A stretch of DNA of 64,000 nt from Bacteroidota bacterium (GCA_029974985.1 JARKQC010000140.1:1-64000); one strand, 5' to 3'. Shown: positions 26,105 to 34,784, counted from the first letter of the stretch. Notes: a model not told the origin generated them from the sequence alone. Translations and numbers: made by a program.

Positions 26105-27232
26105 TTATTTAATAAAATTTTCTTTTATATATTTAGCAATTGCTAAAGATGAACTTAATCCGGGTGATTCTATACCTATTAAATTAATGAAATTTTCTAA
26201 TCCATTCGCTTTTTCATCCTGAATTACAAAATCTCTAAATACCTCGTTTTCTCGTTGAAGTTTAGGTCTAATCCCTGATTGGTCTGAGCTAATATCTTGC
26301 AAAGTTAATTGAGGGATATATCTTTTTGCGGCTTGATAAAATTTTTGAGCTAAATCTTCTGGAATTGAATAATCAAGCTCTCTACTTTTTGTATAAACTG
26401 TGTCTGGTCCTAATTTTAAATTTCCAGCTAAATCTATTGTTAGATGAATGCCTAAACCCACATATTGGACAGGTGGAACGGGGTAAATCAAATTTTTTGC
26501 AATATTATTTAAACGCGATGAAATCTTAAAATAATGACCTTTGCAATAATTTAATCGCAGATTATTTTTATCAATATCAATACCAGAATTTTCTGCTAAA
26601 ATATCTGCTCCAAGTCCCGCAGAGTTTATAAAATATTGAGAACTAATTTCGAAAATATTTTCATCAATATCACTAACTAAAATTTTTAATATATTATTTT
26701 CTTTTTTTACACTTTTTACTGAATGATTGTAAGCAAATTCACATTTATTTTCGATAGTAACAAAGATAAAACTTTCCATTAATTTATGAGTATCAACTAT
26801 TCCCGTATTTTCTGAAAAAATTGCTTTTGTACAATATATTCCGCAATTATTTTCAATAACTTCATCTTTCGAGGCAAATCGCAAACCTTTTACACCATTT
26901 TGCATACCTTTGTTAAATAATGTATTTAGCCTTTCCTCTTCATCTTTTGATAGTGCTACAATATATTTACCTATTTTTTTATGCGGGACATCGTTATTTA
27001 TGCACCAATCGTATAATAGATTATTTCCTTCTACGCATAATCTTGCTTTTAATGAATTCTTCTCATAATAAATGCCTGAATGTATCACCTCGCTATTTCT
27101 CGAACTTGTTTCTTGACCAAAAGATGAATTTCGCTCGATTACTAATACAGAATATCCGCTTCGAGAAAGTTCCATAGCTATTGCTAAACCAATAACTCCC
27201 GCTCCCGCAATCACAATTTGATAATCGTACAC
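26105..27232 (-). CDS. FAD-dependent oxidoreductase, L-2-hydroxyglutarate oxidase/dehydrogenase-like
   Basis: 375 residues of the DAO family. The N-terminal dinucleotide-binding motif is GAGVIGLAIAMELSRSG at about 9-25. It is followed by ETSSRNSEVIHSGIYY, the diagnostic block of LhgO/L2HGDH proteins, and GKYIVAL. SAGLGADILAE and the C-terminal IESPGLSSSLAIAKYI complete the FAD site. These enzymes oxidise L-2-hydroxyglutarate to 2-oxoglutarate and pass electrons to the quinone pool. The neighbouring menaquinone gene menA is convergent, so no operon link is implied. Confidence 0.82.
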   Translation of the reverse strand: MYDYQIVIAGAGVIGLAIAMELSRSGYSVLVIERNSSFGQETSSRNSEVIHSGIYYEKNSLKARLCVEGNNLLYDWCINNDVPHKKIGKYIVALSKDEEERLNTLFNKGMQNGVKGLRFASKDEVIENNCGIYCTKAIFSENTGIVDTHKLMESFIFVTIENKCEFAYNHSVKSVKKENNILKILVSDIDENIFEISSQYFINSAGLGADILAENSGIDIDKNNLRLNYCKGHYFKISSRLNNIAKNLIYPVPPVQYVGLGIHLTIDLAGNLKLGPDTVYTKSRELDYSIPEDLAQKFYQAAKRYIPQLTLQDISSDQSGIRPKLQRENEVFRDFVIQDEKANGLENFINLIGIESPGLSSSLAIAKYIKENFIK

Positions 27233-27311
27233 AAATTTTTCCTTATTATTTCAATTTATTTTCATATTTTGGTAAATTATATTAATCCAAAAATACATTT
27301 TAATATTTCAA

Positions 27312-28088
27312 ATGCTAAAAAAATATTTATTTTTATTATTATTTATTGTATTTTCCTATAATTTTGCAAAAAGTTCTGTAATTATGCCTGGAGAATTTTT
27401 AGAATATGATATTACATATATGGGCGTTTCTATCGCAAATGTTAAATTTTATTGTGATGGATATGAAAGTTTACAAGGTCGTAGCGTTGCAAAAATTAGA
27501 ACTAATGTTTTTACTTATGGGCATATTCCATTAATTAATGCAAAAGTAAAAATGGAAGAATGGATAGATAAAAGTAGAGTATTTTCTCATAAATTTATTC
27601 GTAATTTATCAATTAGAAATAAACCTTGGGAATATCAAAAAATTGAATTTGATTATAATAAGAATATTCTTAAAAATAATAAATGGATAAATAACAAATC
27701 TACTTCTTCAATAAATTTAGAATTTAATCCAAGTTATCGAATTCATAGTGCTATAGGGCTGTTTTATAAGGCAAGATTAGCGGCGTCGCCAAATTTTACC
27801 TCGCAAATTCTTACTTATCTTGATGAATCGCCTTTTTATACAAATATAAGATATGGCTCGCAAAAAGATTATATTTTAGTTGACGGCATTAATGGAAAAG
27901 TTAGAGCAATTTATTGTAAAGGAAATGCAAATTGGGAAAAGCAATATGGCTTAACAGGTGAATTCGAAGGTTGGTTCAGTGATGATAACGCTCGCATTCC
28001 TCTGAAAGGAAAAATTGATTTTATTATTGGAAAAATTAATATCGAATTAGTAAAATATAAACGTGATGGTTGGACTGCACCTAAATGA
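27312..28088 (+). CDS. Exported DUF3108-like protein
   Basis: 258 residues. It has a clear N-terminal signal peptide (about residues 4-20) and then PGEFLEYDITYMGVSIANVKF, the opening of DUF3108, a beta-rich periplasmic domain of unknown function. Later blocks such as DGINGKVRAIYCKG and GWFSDDNARIPLKGKIDFIIG fit the same family, whose members end with the strand 'iPvr.e..i.iG.v'. The stop codon overlaps the ATG of the following GT2 gene (ATGA), so the two are translationally coupled. A role in envelope or glycan assembly is plausible from context only. Confidence 0.7.
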   Translation: MLKKYLFLLLFIVFSYNFAKSSVIMPGEFLEYDITYMGVSIANVKFYCDGYESLQGRSVAKIRTNVFTYGHIPLINAKVKMEEWIDKSRVFSHKFIRNLSIRNKPWEYQKIEFDYNKNILKNNKWINNKSTSSINLEFNPSYRIHSAIGLFYKARLAASPNFTSQILTYLDESPFYTNIRYGSQKDYILVDGINGKVRAIYCKGNANWEKQYGLTGEFEGWFSDDNARIPLKGKIDFIIGKINIELVKYKRDGWTAPK

Positions 28089-28879
28089 TTGAATTGAGCG
28101 TAATTACAGTTTGCAAAAATGAAGTTAATAGTATAGAAAAGTCTATTCAAAGTGTAATAAATCAGTCCGAAAGGGATAAATTTGAATATATCATTATTGA
28201 TGGTAATTCAAATGATGGCACTCTTGATATTATCTCAAAATATAAAGATAAAATTGATATAATTATTTCCGAAAATGATTCAGGTATTTTTGAAGCTATG
28301 AATAAAGGGATAAAATTATCAAATGGTAAATATATTAATTTTATGAATGCGGGCGATTACTATATAAATGATAATGTAATAAAACTATTTCTTAACCAAA
28401 ATAATGGTGCAGAATTTATTTTTGGAGATATTATCATAGAATATAAAAATGGATTTAGTTTTAGACGTAAATATTTTATAAACAATTTAAAATCATTGCT
28501 TTATTTTGATAGTTTAAGTCATCAAGCAAGTTTTATAAAAAAATCCTTATTCAAAAGAATTGGTTTATATAGTACTCAATATAAAATTATTAGTGATTAT
28601 GATTGGTCATTAAAAGCTTTATTTAAGTATAATTGTAGCTATCAATATTTACAATATCCAATTTCATTTTTTAATTTATACGGTGTTAGTAATATAAAAA
28701 AACACCAAGAATTACATCATAAAGAACGTACTTTTTGTCAATCTCAATATTATACTCAATTGGAAATAGCAAAATATCAAAAATATAGATTTTTTTATGA
28801 TATTTATTATAAAAAATTCAGATATTTGTATTATATGATTCGAAGCGTATTATCAAGAAGGTATTTATATGGCAAATAA
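28085..28879 (+). CDS. Glycosyltransferase family 2
   Basis: 264 residues of the GT-A fold. The N-terminal nucleotide-binding strand is LSVITVCKNEVNSIEKSI, with IIIDGNSNDGT and the SENDSGIFEAMNKGIKLSNG block near residues 62-81 that is typical of WcaA-like enzymes. NAGDYY near 91 takes the place of the DxD metal motif. HQASFIKKSLF and ISDYDWSLK form the acceptor side. It is probably cytosolic and adds a sugar to an LPS or capsule precursor. The gene overlaps both neighbours (4 and 11 bases). Confidence 0.85.
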   Translation: MIELSVITVCKNEVNSIEKSIQSVINQSERDKFEYIIIDGNSNDGTLDIISKYKDKIDIIISENDSGIFEAMNKGIKLSNGKYINFMNAGDYYINDNVIKLFLNQNNGAEFIFGDIIIEYKNGFSFRRKYFINNLKSLLYFDSLSHQASFIKKSLFKRIGLYSTQYKIISDYDWSLKALFKYNCSYQYLQYPISFFNLYGVSNIKKHQELHHKERTFCQSQYYTQLEIAKYQKYRFFYDIYYKKFRYLYYMIRSVLSRRYLYGK

Positions 28880-29903
28880 TGAATTTCCTAAAATATCAAT
28901 TATTGTGGCTTGTTTGAATGAAGAATTATATATAGAAAAGTGTATAAATTCATTAATTGAGCAAGATTACAAAGGTGGGTTTGATATTATAATTTCTGAT
29001 GGTGGCTCGACTGATAATACTCTCGATATTATTCAAAATTTACAAAAAACTCATCATAATATTATATTAATTCATAACCCAAACAAATATCAATCTTATG
29101 GGCGAAATTTAGCAATCGAGAAGTCAACATCTCAATATATTGCATATTTAGATGCACATCGTTTTGCTGATAAATCTTGGTTACACGAGCTTTGGGATTG
29201 CTACTATAATTATCAAAAAATTGATGAAAAAATTGCGGGAGTCGGTTCTGTTCATTATGATGCTGAAAAAAGTATTTTTTCAAAAGCTCAAGAAATTGCT
29301 TTTAGAAGTATATTAAGCGGGGCGGGGTCATCAAACTTTTTAAATATAAACGAAATTCAAAAAGTTGATCATAGTTGTATGATGATTTATAATAAAAAAA
29401 TAATCATAGAAGCGGGATTATATAATACAAAGTTAAATTTTGGGGAAGATATCGAGCTAAATCACAGATTAGTATATGTATTAGGATATAATTTGTATCA
29501 AAATCCAAAATCAATTAATTATTATTATCCTCGCAAAAATCTTAATGATTTATTTATTCAGCAATATAATTATGGTTTATGGAGACAAATTGTTTTTTTC
29601 GTTTTAAATTCATATAATCATAATAATAGCAAAAAATTATCAATTATGAGATTTAAAACACTCGTTCCAGCTTTATTTTTAAGTATTTTAATAATTTTGC
29701 TTCTCTTAACAATCATTAACCCAATATTTTTCTTACTCGATAATTTGATTTTTTTAATTTATATAACAATTCTATTAATCACATCATCAATTCTTGGCAT
29801 TAACAATCGTGTTAATCCGTTAATATTATTTGCAATATTCATAACTATACATTTTGCTTATGGATTTGGTGTTATTAGTTTATTTATGAATAAAAATAGA
29901 TGA
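28869..29903 (+). CDS. Glycosyltransferase family 2 with C-terminal membrane anchor
   Basis: 344 residues. An N-terminal GT2 domain (ISIIVACLNEELYIEKC, ISDGGSTDNTLD, AYLDAHRFADKSWL with a DxH acidic motif near 95) is followed by GEDIELNHRL, which carries the ED general-base pair. At least two hydrophobic segments between about 265 and 340 follow, as in the ExoA-like group of membrane-bound succinoglycan or exopolysaccharide enzymes. It overlaps the previous GT2 gene by 11 bases and is followed six bases later by engB. Confidence 0.84.
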   Translation: MANNEFPKISIIVACLNEELYIEKCINSLIEQDYKGGFDIIISDGGSTDNTLDIIQNLQKTHHNIILIHNPNKYQSYGRNLAIEKSTSQYIAYLDAHRFADKSWLHELWDCYYNYQKIDEKIAGVGSVHYDAEKSIFSKAQEIAFRSILSGAGSSNFLNINEIQKVDHSCMMIYNKKIIIEAGLYNTKLNFGEDIELNHRLVYVLGYNLYQNPKSINYYYPRKNLNDLFIQQYNYGLWRQIVFFVLNSYNHNNSKKLSIMRFKTLVPALFLSILIILLLLTIINPIFFLLDNLIFLIYITILLITSSILGINNRVNPLILFAIFITIHFAYGFGVISLFMNKNR

Positions 29904-29909
29904 TTTTAT

Positions 29910-30497
29910 ATGGTTACTTTAAATGCTACTTTTTTACTCGGAGCCGCTGAAAAATCACAATTTCCTCAACATAATTTGCCGGAAATTGCTTTTACGGGAC
30001 GTTCAAATGTTGGTAAATCATCACTGTTAAATAGTATAGTATTAAGAAAAAATCTAGCTTTTACAAGCTCTACACCGGGGAAAACACAGCAAATAAATTT
30101 CTTTAATGTCGAGGAGAAGTGGGTATTTGCCGATATGCCCGGATTTGGCTATGCTTCTACGGGTAAAGCAAATCGAGAAAAATGGAAAAAATTAAATTTT
30201 GATTATTTAGAAAATAGTCAAAATCTGAAATTAATCATTGCTCTCATTGATAGTAGACACGACCCAATGGATATAGATATGGCTCTTATAGAATGGTACG
30301 AAGAGAATCAAAAGGAATTTTTGATTATTCTTACTAAATGCGATAAATTAAAGCCAAAAGCAATCGCTCAGAGGCAAAAACAACTCGAAAATCTTGTTCA
30401 GAATTGTAAATATTGTAAAGAAGTTCTCCCATATTCTTCTCAAAATGGATTGGGACGCAATCAATTAATTGGTATATTGAAAAAGGTTACTCTATAA
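29910..30497 (+). CDS. engB: Ribosome biogenesis GTP-binding protein EngB/YsxC
   Basis: 195 residues. The GTPase motifs are complete: G1 GRSNVGKSSLLN near residues 30-41, G2 around TSSTPGKTQQINFF, G3 DMPGFGYA near 74, G4 TKCDK near 143, and G5 SSQNGLG. EngB assists late assembly of the 50S subunit and is usually essential. It lies between glycosyltransferase genes and gmhA with gaps of six and zero bases, so it shares their transcript. Confidence 0.95.
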   Translation: MVTLNATFLLGAAEKSQFPQHNLPEIAFTGRSNVGKSSLLNSIVLRKNLAFTSSTPGKTQQINFFNVEEKWVFADMPGFGYASTGKANREKWKKLNFDYLENSQNLKLIIALIDSRHDPMDIDMALIEWYEENQKEFLIILTKCDKLKPKAIAQRQKQLENLVQNCKYCKEVLPYSSQNGLGRNQLIGILKKVTL

Positions 30498-31091
30498 ATG
30501 AAAAGTTTTATTGAAAATATAAATTCTTCCATTAAAGAATCAATTGATACTAAGCAAAAACTACTCAATGAGTGTAGTAGTGAAATTGAAAAATGTGGTT
30601 TGATAATTGCTGAGGCTTTAAAAAACGGTGGTAAAGTTATGTTCTGCGGAAATGGTGGTTCGGCGGCAGATGCTCAACATCTCGCGGCTGAGTTAGTTGT
30701 TCGTTTGCGTAGTAACGTCAATCGTCCCGCTTTGCCGGGTATGGCTTTAACAGTTGACCCTTCGATTATGACAGCTGGAGGAAATGATTTTGGTTTTGAA
30801 AATGTTTTTGCTCGTTCTGTTGAGGCTTATGGCAAAAAAGGTGATATTTTAATTGGAATTTCTACGAGTGGAAATTCAAAAAATGTATTACTTGCAATAG
30901 AAAAAGCCAAAAGGATGGGAATTACAACAATTTCTTTATTAGGTGCGGGTGGCGGAAAAATCAACTCTTTAAGCGATTATTCAGTAATTGTACCAAGTGA
31001 TGTTACAGCAAGAATTCAAGAATGCCATATTTTAATTGGGCATATTTGGTGCGAAATGACCGAAGAAATATTATTTCCAGAATATTTTTAA
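30498..31091 (+). CDS. gmhA: Sedoheptulose-7-phosphate isomerase (phosphoheptose isomerase)
   Basis: 197 residues of the SIS family. FCGNGGSAADAQHLAAELVVR near residues 50-70 is the GmhA signature. GISTSGNSKNVLLAIEKAK near 115-133 and [19 protein letters not shown] at the C-terminus complete the active site. It converts sedoheptulose 7-phosphate to D-glycero-D-manno-heptose 7-phosphate, the first step to the ADP-heptose used in LPS core or S-layer glycans. The start directly follows the engB stop. The last 125 bases recur as a near-exact copy at 31688-31812, beyond the toxin-antitoxin genes. Confidence 0.94.
   Translation: MKSFIENINSSIKESIDTKQKLLNECSSEIEKCGLIIAEALKNGGKVMFCGNGGSAADAQHLAAELVVRLRSNVNRPALPGMALTVDPSIMTAGGNDFGFENVFARSVEAYGKKGDILIGISTSGNSKNVLLAIEKAKRMGITTISLLGAGGGKINSLSDYSVIVPSDVTARIQECHILIGHIWCEMTEEILFPEYF
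30967..31091 (+). repeat. Left copy of the 125-bp direct repeat (3' end of gmhA)
   Basis: The last ~41 codons and stop of gmhA. It matches 31688-31812 at an offset of 721 bases with four differences in 125 positions by my count. The differences change the encoded protein only twice (D to N and Y to F), so either copy could end a functional GmhA. Confidence 0.9.
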
Positions 31092-31105
31092 TATTTACAA
31101 TAATT

Positions 31106-31113
31106 TATATTTG
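31106..31113 (+). promoter_or_regulatory. Possible -7 element for the toxin-antitoxin operon
   Basis: TATATTTG fits the Bacteroidota -7 consensus TAnnTTTG and lies 45 bases before the antitoxin ATG, outside gmhA. I do not see a convincing -33 element at the right distance, so confidence is low. Confidence 0.3.
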
Positions 31114-31157
31114 CAGTTGTTTATAAATAAAATTTTGATTTTTTAGAAGGTGCTAAT

Positions 31158-31367
31158 ATGAATTTATCTTTTAATGAAGTTTTAGAAGTAATTGATAATC
31201 TTGCTTATGAAGAAAAAGAAATTTTGATGGAGATTTTAAAAAATAGACAAATTCAATATCGTAGAAAAGAATTATTAAATGATATCAAAGTAGGTAAAAA
31301 GGATTTTAAAAATAAAAAAACAATAAGTGGAAATTCTTTTGAACTAATGAGTGAAATTTTAAAATGA
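31158..31367 (+). CDS. Antitoxin of a RelE-type toxin-antitoxin pair
   Basis: 69 residues. A helical N-terminal part (FNEVLEVIDNLAYEEKEILMEIL) is followed by RQIQYRRKELLNDIKVGKKDF. The pattern 'L..EE+..L.E.i..R....RR.E+..Ni......+..G' is that of small antitoxins commonly paired with RelE/YafQ-like toxins. It would neutralise the toxin through its C-terminal part and repress its own promoter. AGAAGG lies just before the ATG. The stop overlaps the toxin start by four bases (ATGA), the usual coupling in type II systems. Confidence 0.75.
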   Translation: MNLSFNEVLEVIDNLAYEEKEILMEILKNRQIQYRRKELLNDIKVGKKDFKNKKTISGNSFELMSEILK

Positions 31368-31642
31368 ATACATTAGTTTGGTCAAATCGTTTTATAAAAT
31401 CTACTAAGAAAATAATTAAAAAAAGACCAGATTTAATAACTAAAATTGAAATTACTTTAAAAAAATTAGAAAAAAATTATCTTGATGATACTTTATTTTC
31501 TCATAAACTAAAAGGAGAGTTTAAGGGATTATGGGCTTGTAAAGTAGAATATGATTATAGAATAATTTTTGAAATAATAAATCGTGATAATTACATAGAA
31601 ATATTATTACTTACAATAGGAACACACGACGAGGTTTATTGA
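31364..31642 (+). CDS. RelE/YafQ-family mRNA interferase toxin
   Basis: 92 residues, the normal size of the family. The fold order is visible: an N-terminal strand with helices ([30 protein letters not shown]), then [25 protein letters not shown], the conserved basic core strand, and a C-terminal [11 protein letters not shown] ending. Such toxins cut mRNA on the ribosome when the antitoxin is degraded. The pair is bracketed by a duplication of the gmhA 3' end, so it appears to be an inserted module. Confidence 0.82.
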   Translation: MNTLVWSNRFIKSTKKIIKKRPDLITKIEITLKKLEKNYLDDTLFSHKLKGEFKGLWACKVEYDYRIIFEIINRDNYIEILLLTIGTHDEVY

Positions 31643-31687
31643 TAATTTTCTTTATATTATGTTTATATAACCCTATAAAAATCCAGC

Positions 31688-31812
31688 CTTTAAGCGATTA
31701 TTCAGTAATTGTACCAAGCAATGTTACAGCAAGAATTCAAGAATGCCATATTTTAATTGGGCATATTTGGTGCGAAATGACCGAAGAAATATTATTTCCA
31801 GAATTTTTCTAA
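31688..31812 (+). pseudogene. Detached gmhA 3'-end fragment (right copy of the 125-bp direct repeat)
   Basis: In frame it encodes the GmhA C-terminus from [11 protein letters not shown] to EILFPEFF and a TAA, without any upstream body or start. It is 121/125 identical to the end of the intact gmhA. Its presence beyond the toxin-antitoxin genes marks the far border of the inserted module. Confidence 0.92.
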
Positions 31813-31837
31813 AAAAAACAAAAAAATAAAAAATTTT

Positions 31838-31869
31838 CTTGTGTATGTCCTAAAAAAGTATTACTTTTG
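31838..31869 (+). promoter_or_regulatory. Bacteroidota-type promoter of tRNA-Thr
   Basis: CTTG at 31838-31841 and TACTTTTG at 31862-31869 are separated by 20 bases, matching TTTG-N19/20-TAnnTTTG with one mismatch in the -33 box. The tRNA begins 15 bases after the -7 box. Confidence 0.6.
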
Positions 31870-31883
31870 AATTCAGCTTTGAC

Positions 31884-31956
31884 GCCGGATTAGCTCAGTT
31901 GGTAGAGCAGCTGACTTGTAATCAGCAGGTCGGGGGTTCAAGTCCGTCATCCGGCT
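31884..31956 (+). tRNA. tRNA-Thr (anticodon TGT)
   Basis: A 73-base cloverleaf. The acceptor strands are GCCGGAT and ATCCGGC, the D-arm contains AGCTCAGTTGGTAGAGC, the anticodon stem GCTGA/TCAGC encloses the loop CTTGTAA with anticodon TGT, and the T-arm contains GGGGGTTCAAGTCC. The discriminator is T and CCA is not encoded. It reads ACA and related threonine codons. It follows directly after the gmhA-tail fragment, so the insertion lies between gmhA and the tRNA promoter. Confidence 0.95.
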
Positions 31957-31965
31957 CAGCAATTA

Positions 31966-31997
31966 AAGAGTTCCTATTTATTAGGAACTTTTTTTAT
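31966..31997 (+). terminator. Intrinsic terminator after tRNA-Thr
   Basis: AGTTCCTA at 31969-31976 pairs with TAGGAACT at 31982-31989 around a five-base loop, followed directly by a run of T. Flanking A and T residues lengthen the stem. Confidence 0.85.
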
Positions 31998-32114
31998 TTA
32001 TACTATATCTCTTTTTAATAAATAAAAATCATTATCTAAATATCACGTTAATAACTTAAATTCAATAAAATAGAATTATTTTTGTAAATAAAAATTAAAT
32101 ATAAAGATAAATAA

Positions 32115-34031
32115 ATGAATATTCGTAAATATGGTTTTTATAGGTTTGCAACAGTAAGCCCAAAACTTAATATTGCTGACACTGAATATAATTCTGATAT
32201 TATTTGTTCAGTTTTAGAAAATAATCAACAGAGTGACATATTAGTATTTCCCGAGCTTTCTTTGACTTCTTATTCATGTCAAGATTTATTCTTTCAGAAG
32301 AATTTAATTGATAATGTATTTATAGCTTTAGAAAAAATTTGTAAAATTTCTGAAAAAACTAAATCTACACTTATTATTGGTGCGCCACTTATTTCTGAAA
32401 ATCGTTTATTTAATACTGCAATTGTTATTTCTTCGGGAAAAATCTTGGGTGCTGTCCCAAAAACATATTTAGCAAATAAAAATGAGTATTACGAAAATCG
32501 CTGGTTTGCTTCGGAATTTGATAGAAGTTCTGATACAATTAATATATTAAATCAAAAAATTCCTTTTGGTGCGGATTTAATTTTTGAAAATTCCAATGAT
32601 AAGAATTTTCGATTTGGTATAGAAATATGTGAGGATTTATGGGCAATAAAATCACCAAATATTGATTTGGCTTTATCTAATTGTATTGCAATTTTTAATT
32701 TATCCGCAAGTAATGAATATCTTGGAAAATCCGAAATCCGTGAAGATTATATAAAAGTTTTATCTCAAAAGCTGAACTTAGCATATATTTATGCTAATGC
32801 TGGAATCTATGAATCTACTACTGATACTGTTTTTTCTGGCACCTCATATATTTACGAAAATGGTAAACTGCTCAAAAAATCTAATTCTTTTTCGTTTGAA
32901 AATGAAATATGTATCGCAGATATTGATACTGAAATTTTAAGAAGTGAGAGACTAAAAAATTCATCTTTTAGCAATACAAGATCAAGTAAAAATTTTAGAA
33001 TTATTAGTATTAATCTTGCTGAAAAGGAGTTTGAGGATTTTAAGCGTCCAATAAGTATTGTGCCATTTATTCCAAAAGAAAATGATAAATATAAAGTATA
33101 TTCCGAAATTTCTCAAATACAAGTTGTCGCTTTGTGCAGAAGGTTATTACATATTTCTTGTAAAAATGTTATTATTGGGATTTCTGGTGGGCTCGATTCT
33201 ACACTTGCATTATTAGTTGTATTCAAAGCATTTAAAAAATTAAATTATGATTTAAAAGGTATTTTTGCCGTAACTATGCCTGGTTTTGGTACTACAAATC
33301 GAACGAAAAATAATGCAATCGAATTAGCAAAAAAATTAGATATAACTTTATTAGAAATTCCTATTGAAAATAGCGTAAAGCTACATTTTAAAGAAATTAA
33401 TCATAACGAGAATATCCATAATACTGTTTATGAAAACGCTCAGGCAAGAAGAAGAACTCATATTTTAATGGATTTAGCAAATAAATATAATGGAATAGTG
33501 CTCGGTACGGGAGATTTATCTGAATCTGCTCTTGGTTGGTGTACTTTTTCAGGTGATCATATTTCTATGTATGGTATAAATTCTGGCATACCTAAAACAT
33601 TAATAAGAAATTCAATCAAATGGTATGCAGAAGAATTTTTTGATAGCGAAATTTCAAATATTTTATTGGACATCTGTGATACTCCAATTTCACCCGAATT
33701 ATTACCACCAGATAAAAATGATAAAATTTTGCAAGAAACAGAGCAAAACTTGGGACCTTATTTATTAAATGATTTTATTTTATATTATTTTATTAGATAT
33801 AATTTTTCACCAAATAAAATTAAATTCCTTGCAGATATTGCTTTCAAAAATATGTTTGATACAAATATTATAAATAACACAATAAAACAATTTTTTAAAA
33901 GATTTTTTCAAAATCAATTTAAACGTAATGCTATTCCAGATGGTCCAAAAATTTGTGAAATATCGTTATCACCGCGTTCAGATTGGAAAATGCCTTCTGA
34001 TGCTGAATTTAATTTATGGATAGAAAAATAA
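32115..34031 (+). CDS. nadE: Glutamine-dependent NAD+ synthetase
   Basis: 638 residues in two domains. The N-terminal nitrilase-like glutaminase (about 1-290) has VFPELSLTSY, with Glu as general base, a lysine in PKTYLANKNEYYE, and the nucleophile Cys in GIEICEDLW near residue 177. The C-terminal synthetase has the ATP pyrophosphatase loop ISGGLDSTLAL near 355-365 and GTGDLSESALGWCTFSGDH. It makes NAD+ from nicotinate adenine dinucleotide using glutamine nitrogen. Length and order match the long bacterial/eukaryotic form. It is monocistronic, following the tRNA terminator. Confidence 0.93.
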   Translation: MNIRKYGFYRFATVSPKLNIADTEYNSDIICSVLENNQQSDILVFPELSLTSYSCQDLFFQKNLIDNVFIALEKICKISEKTKSTLIIGAPLISENRLFNTAIVISSGKILGAVPKTYLANKNEYYENRWFASEFDRSSDTINILNQKIPFGADLIFENSNDKNFRFGIEICEDLWAIKSPNIDLALSNCIAIFNLSASNEYLGKSEIREDYIKVLSQKLNLAYIYANAGIYESTTDTVFSGTSYIYENGKLLKKSNSFSFENEICIADIDTEILRSERLKNSSFSNTRSSKNFRIISINLAEKEFEDFKRPISIVPFIPKENDKYKVYSEISQIQVVALCRRLLHISCKNVIIGISGGLDSTLALLVVFKAFKKLNYDLKGIFAVTMPGFGTTNRTKNNAIELAKKLDITLLEIPIENSVKLHFKEINHNENIHNTVYENAQARRRTHILMDLANKYNGIVLGTGDLSESALGWCTFSGDHISMYGINSGIPKTLIRNSIKWYAEEFFDSEISNILLDICDTPISPELLPPDKNDKILQETEQNLGPYLLNDFILYYFIRYNFSPNKIKFLADIAFKNMFDTNIINNTIKQFFKRFFQNQFKRNAIPDGPKICEISLSPRSDWKMPSDAEFNLWIEK

Positions 34032-34115
34032 TTCATTAGAAACAACTTAATAAAATATATTTTACTTATTTCGTTTAATTATTTCATATATTATTAAATA
34101 AAATTAATTGAATTT

Positions 34116-34784
34116 GTGATAGATAATCTATACAACGAACAAAATCCTATTAAAATCGTGCTTGCTGATGACCACGATGTTGTTCGTGTTGGGCTTAAAC
34201 GATTAATAGCTATTGATAAATCTATAAAAATTATTGACGAAGCAAATAACGGTGAAGATGCTTATGAATTAATACTTTATCATAAACCACATATTGCAAT
34301 TCTTGATATTATGATGCCTAAACTCACGGGTATCGAAGTTACAAAATTAGTTAAACAGAATTTGCCAGATACATTTGTTATAATGCTTACTGCCTTCGAA
34401 GATGCCGCTCATTTAGAATTAGCTCTCGCCGCAGGCGCTGATGGTTATCTAACAAAGGACACACCCGCAAAAGAAATTATCAACGCAATTCGCTCAGTAT
34501 TAAGTGGCGAAAGAGTATTTTCGAAATCAATAGTTTTGCTTGTTCAAAATAAGTTTATGAATAGAGCATCACAAGTCGAACCACATATTAAAATAACTCG
34601 CAGAGAACAGGAAATTTTAAATTTAGTAGCTGAAGGCAAAACAAGTAATGAAATTGCCGACGCTTTATTTTTATCTATTAGAACAGTCGAGTCGCATCGC
34701 TATAATATTATGCAAAAATTAGGTATAAAAAATACTGCCGCTCTTATTCGATTTGCTGTTATGAACTCTGGTATAATTTCTTGA
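34116..34784 (+). CDS. NarL/FixJ-family response regulator (orphan)
   Basis: 222 residues. The receiver domain has the acidic pair in LADDHDVVRVGL, the phosphoacceptor Asp64 in ILDIMMPKLTG, and the conserved Thr/Lys in MLTAFED and YLTKDTPAKE. The C-terminal LuxR-type helix-turn-helix is TRREQEILNLVAEGKTSNEIA near residues 159-179, continuing to RTVESHRYNIMQKLGI. It is probably a DNA-binding transcription regulator. No sensor kinase gene is adjacent. The start is a GTG at 34116 and a TTG two bases earlier is out of frame. Its 3' end overlaps the convergent folC gene by 26 bases. Confidence 0.88.
   Translation: MIDNLYNEQNPIKIVLADDHDVVRVGLKRLIAIDKSIKIIDEANNGEDAYELILYHKPHIAILDIMMPKLTGIEVTKLVKQNLPDTFVIMLTAFEDAAHLELALAAGADGYLTKDTPAKEIINAIRSVLSGERVFSKSIVLLVQNKFMNRASQVEPHIKITRREQEILNLVAEGKTSNEIADALFLSIRTVESHRYNIMQKLGIKNTAALIRFAVMNSGIIS

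Noticed and set aside
31092..31687. Insertion sequence carrying the toxin-antitoxin genes
   Set aside because: There is no transposase gene, no terminal inverted repeats, and the 125-bp flanking duplication is much longer than usual transposon target duplications.
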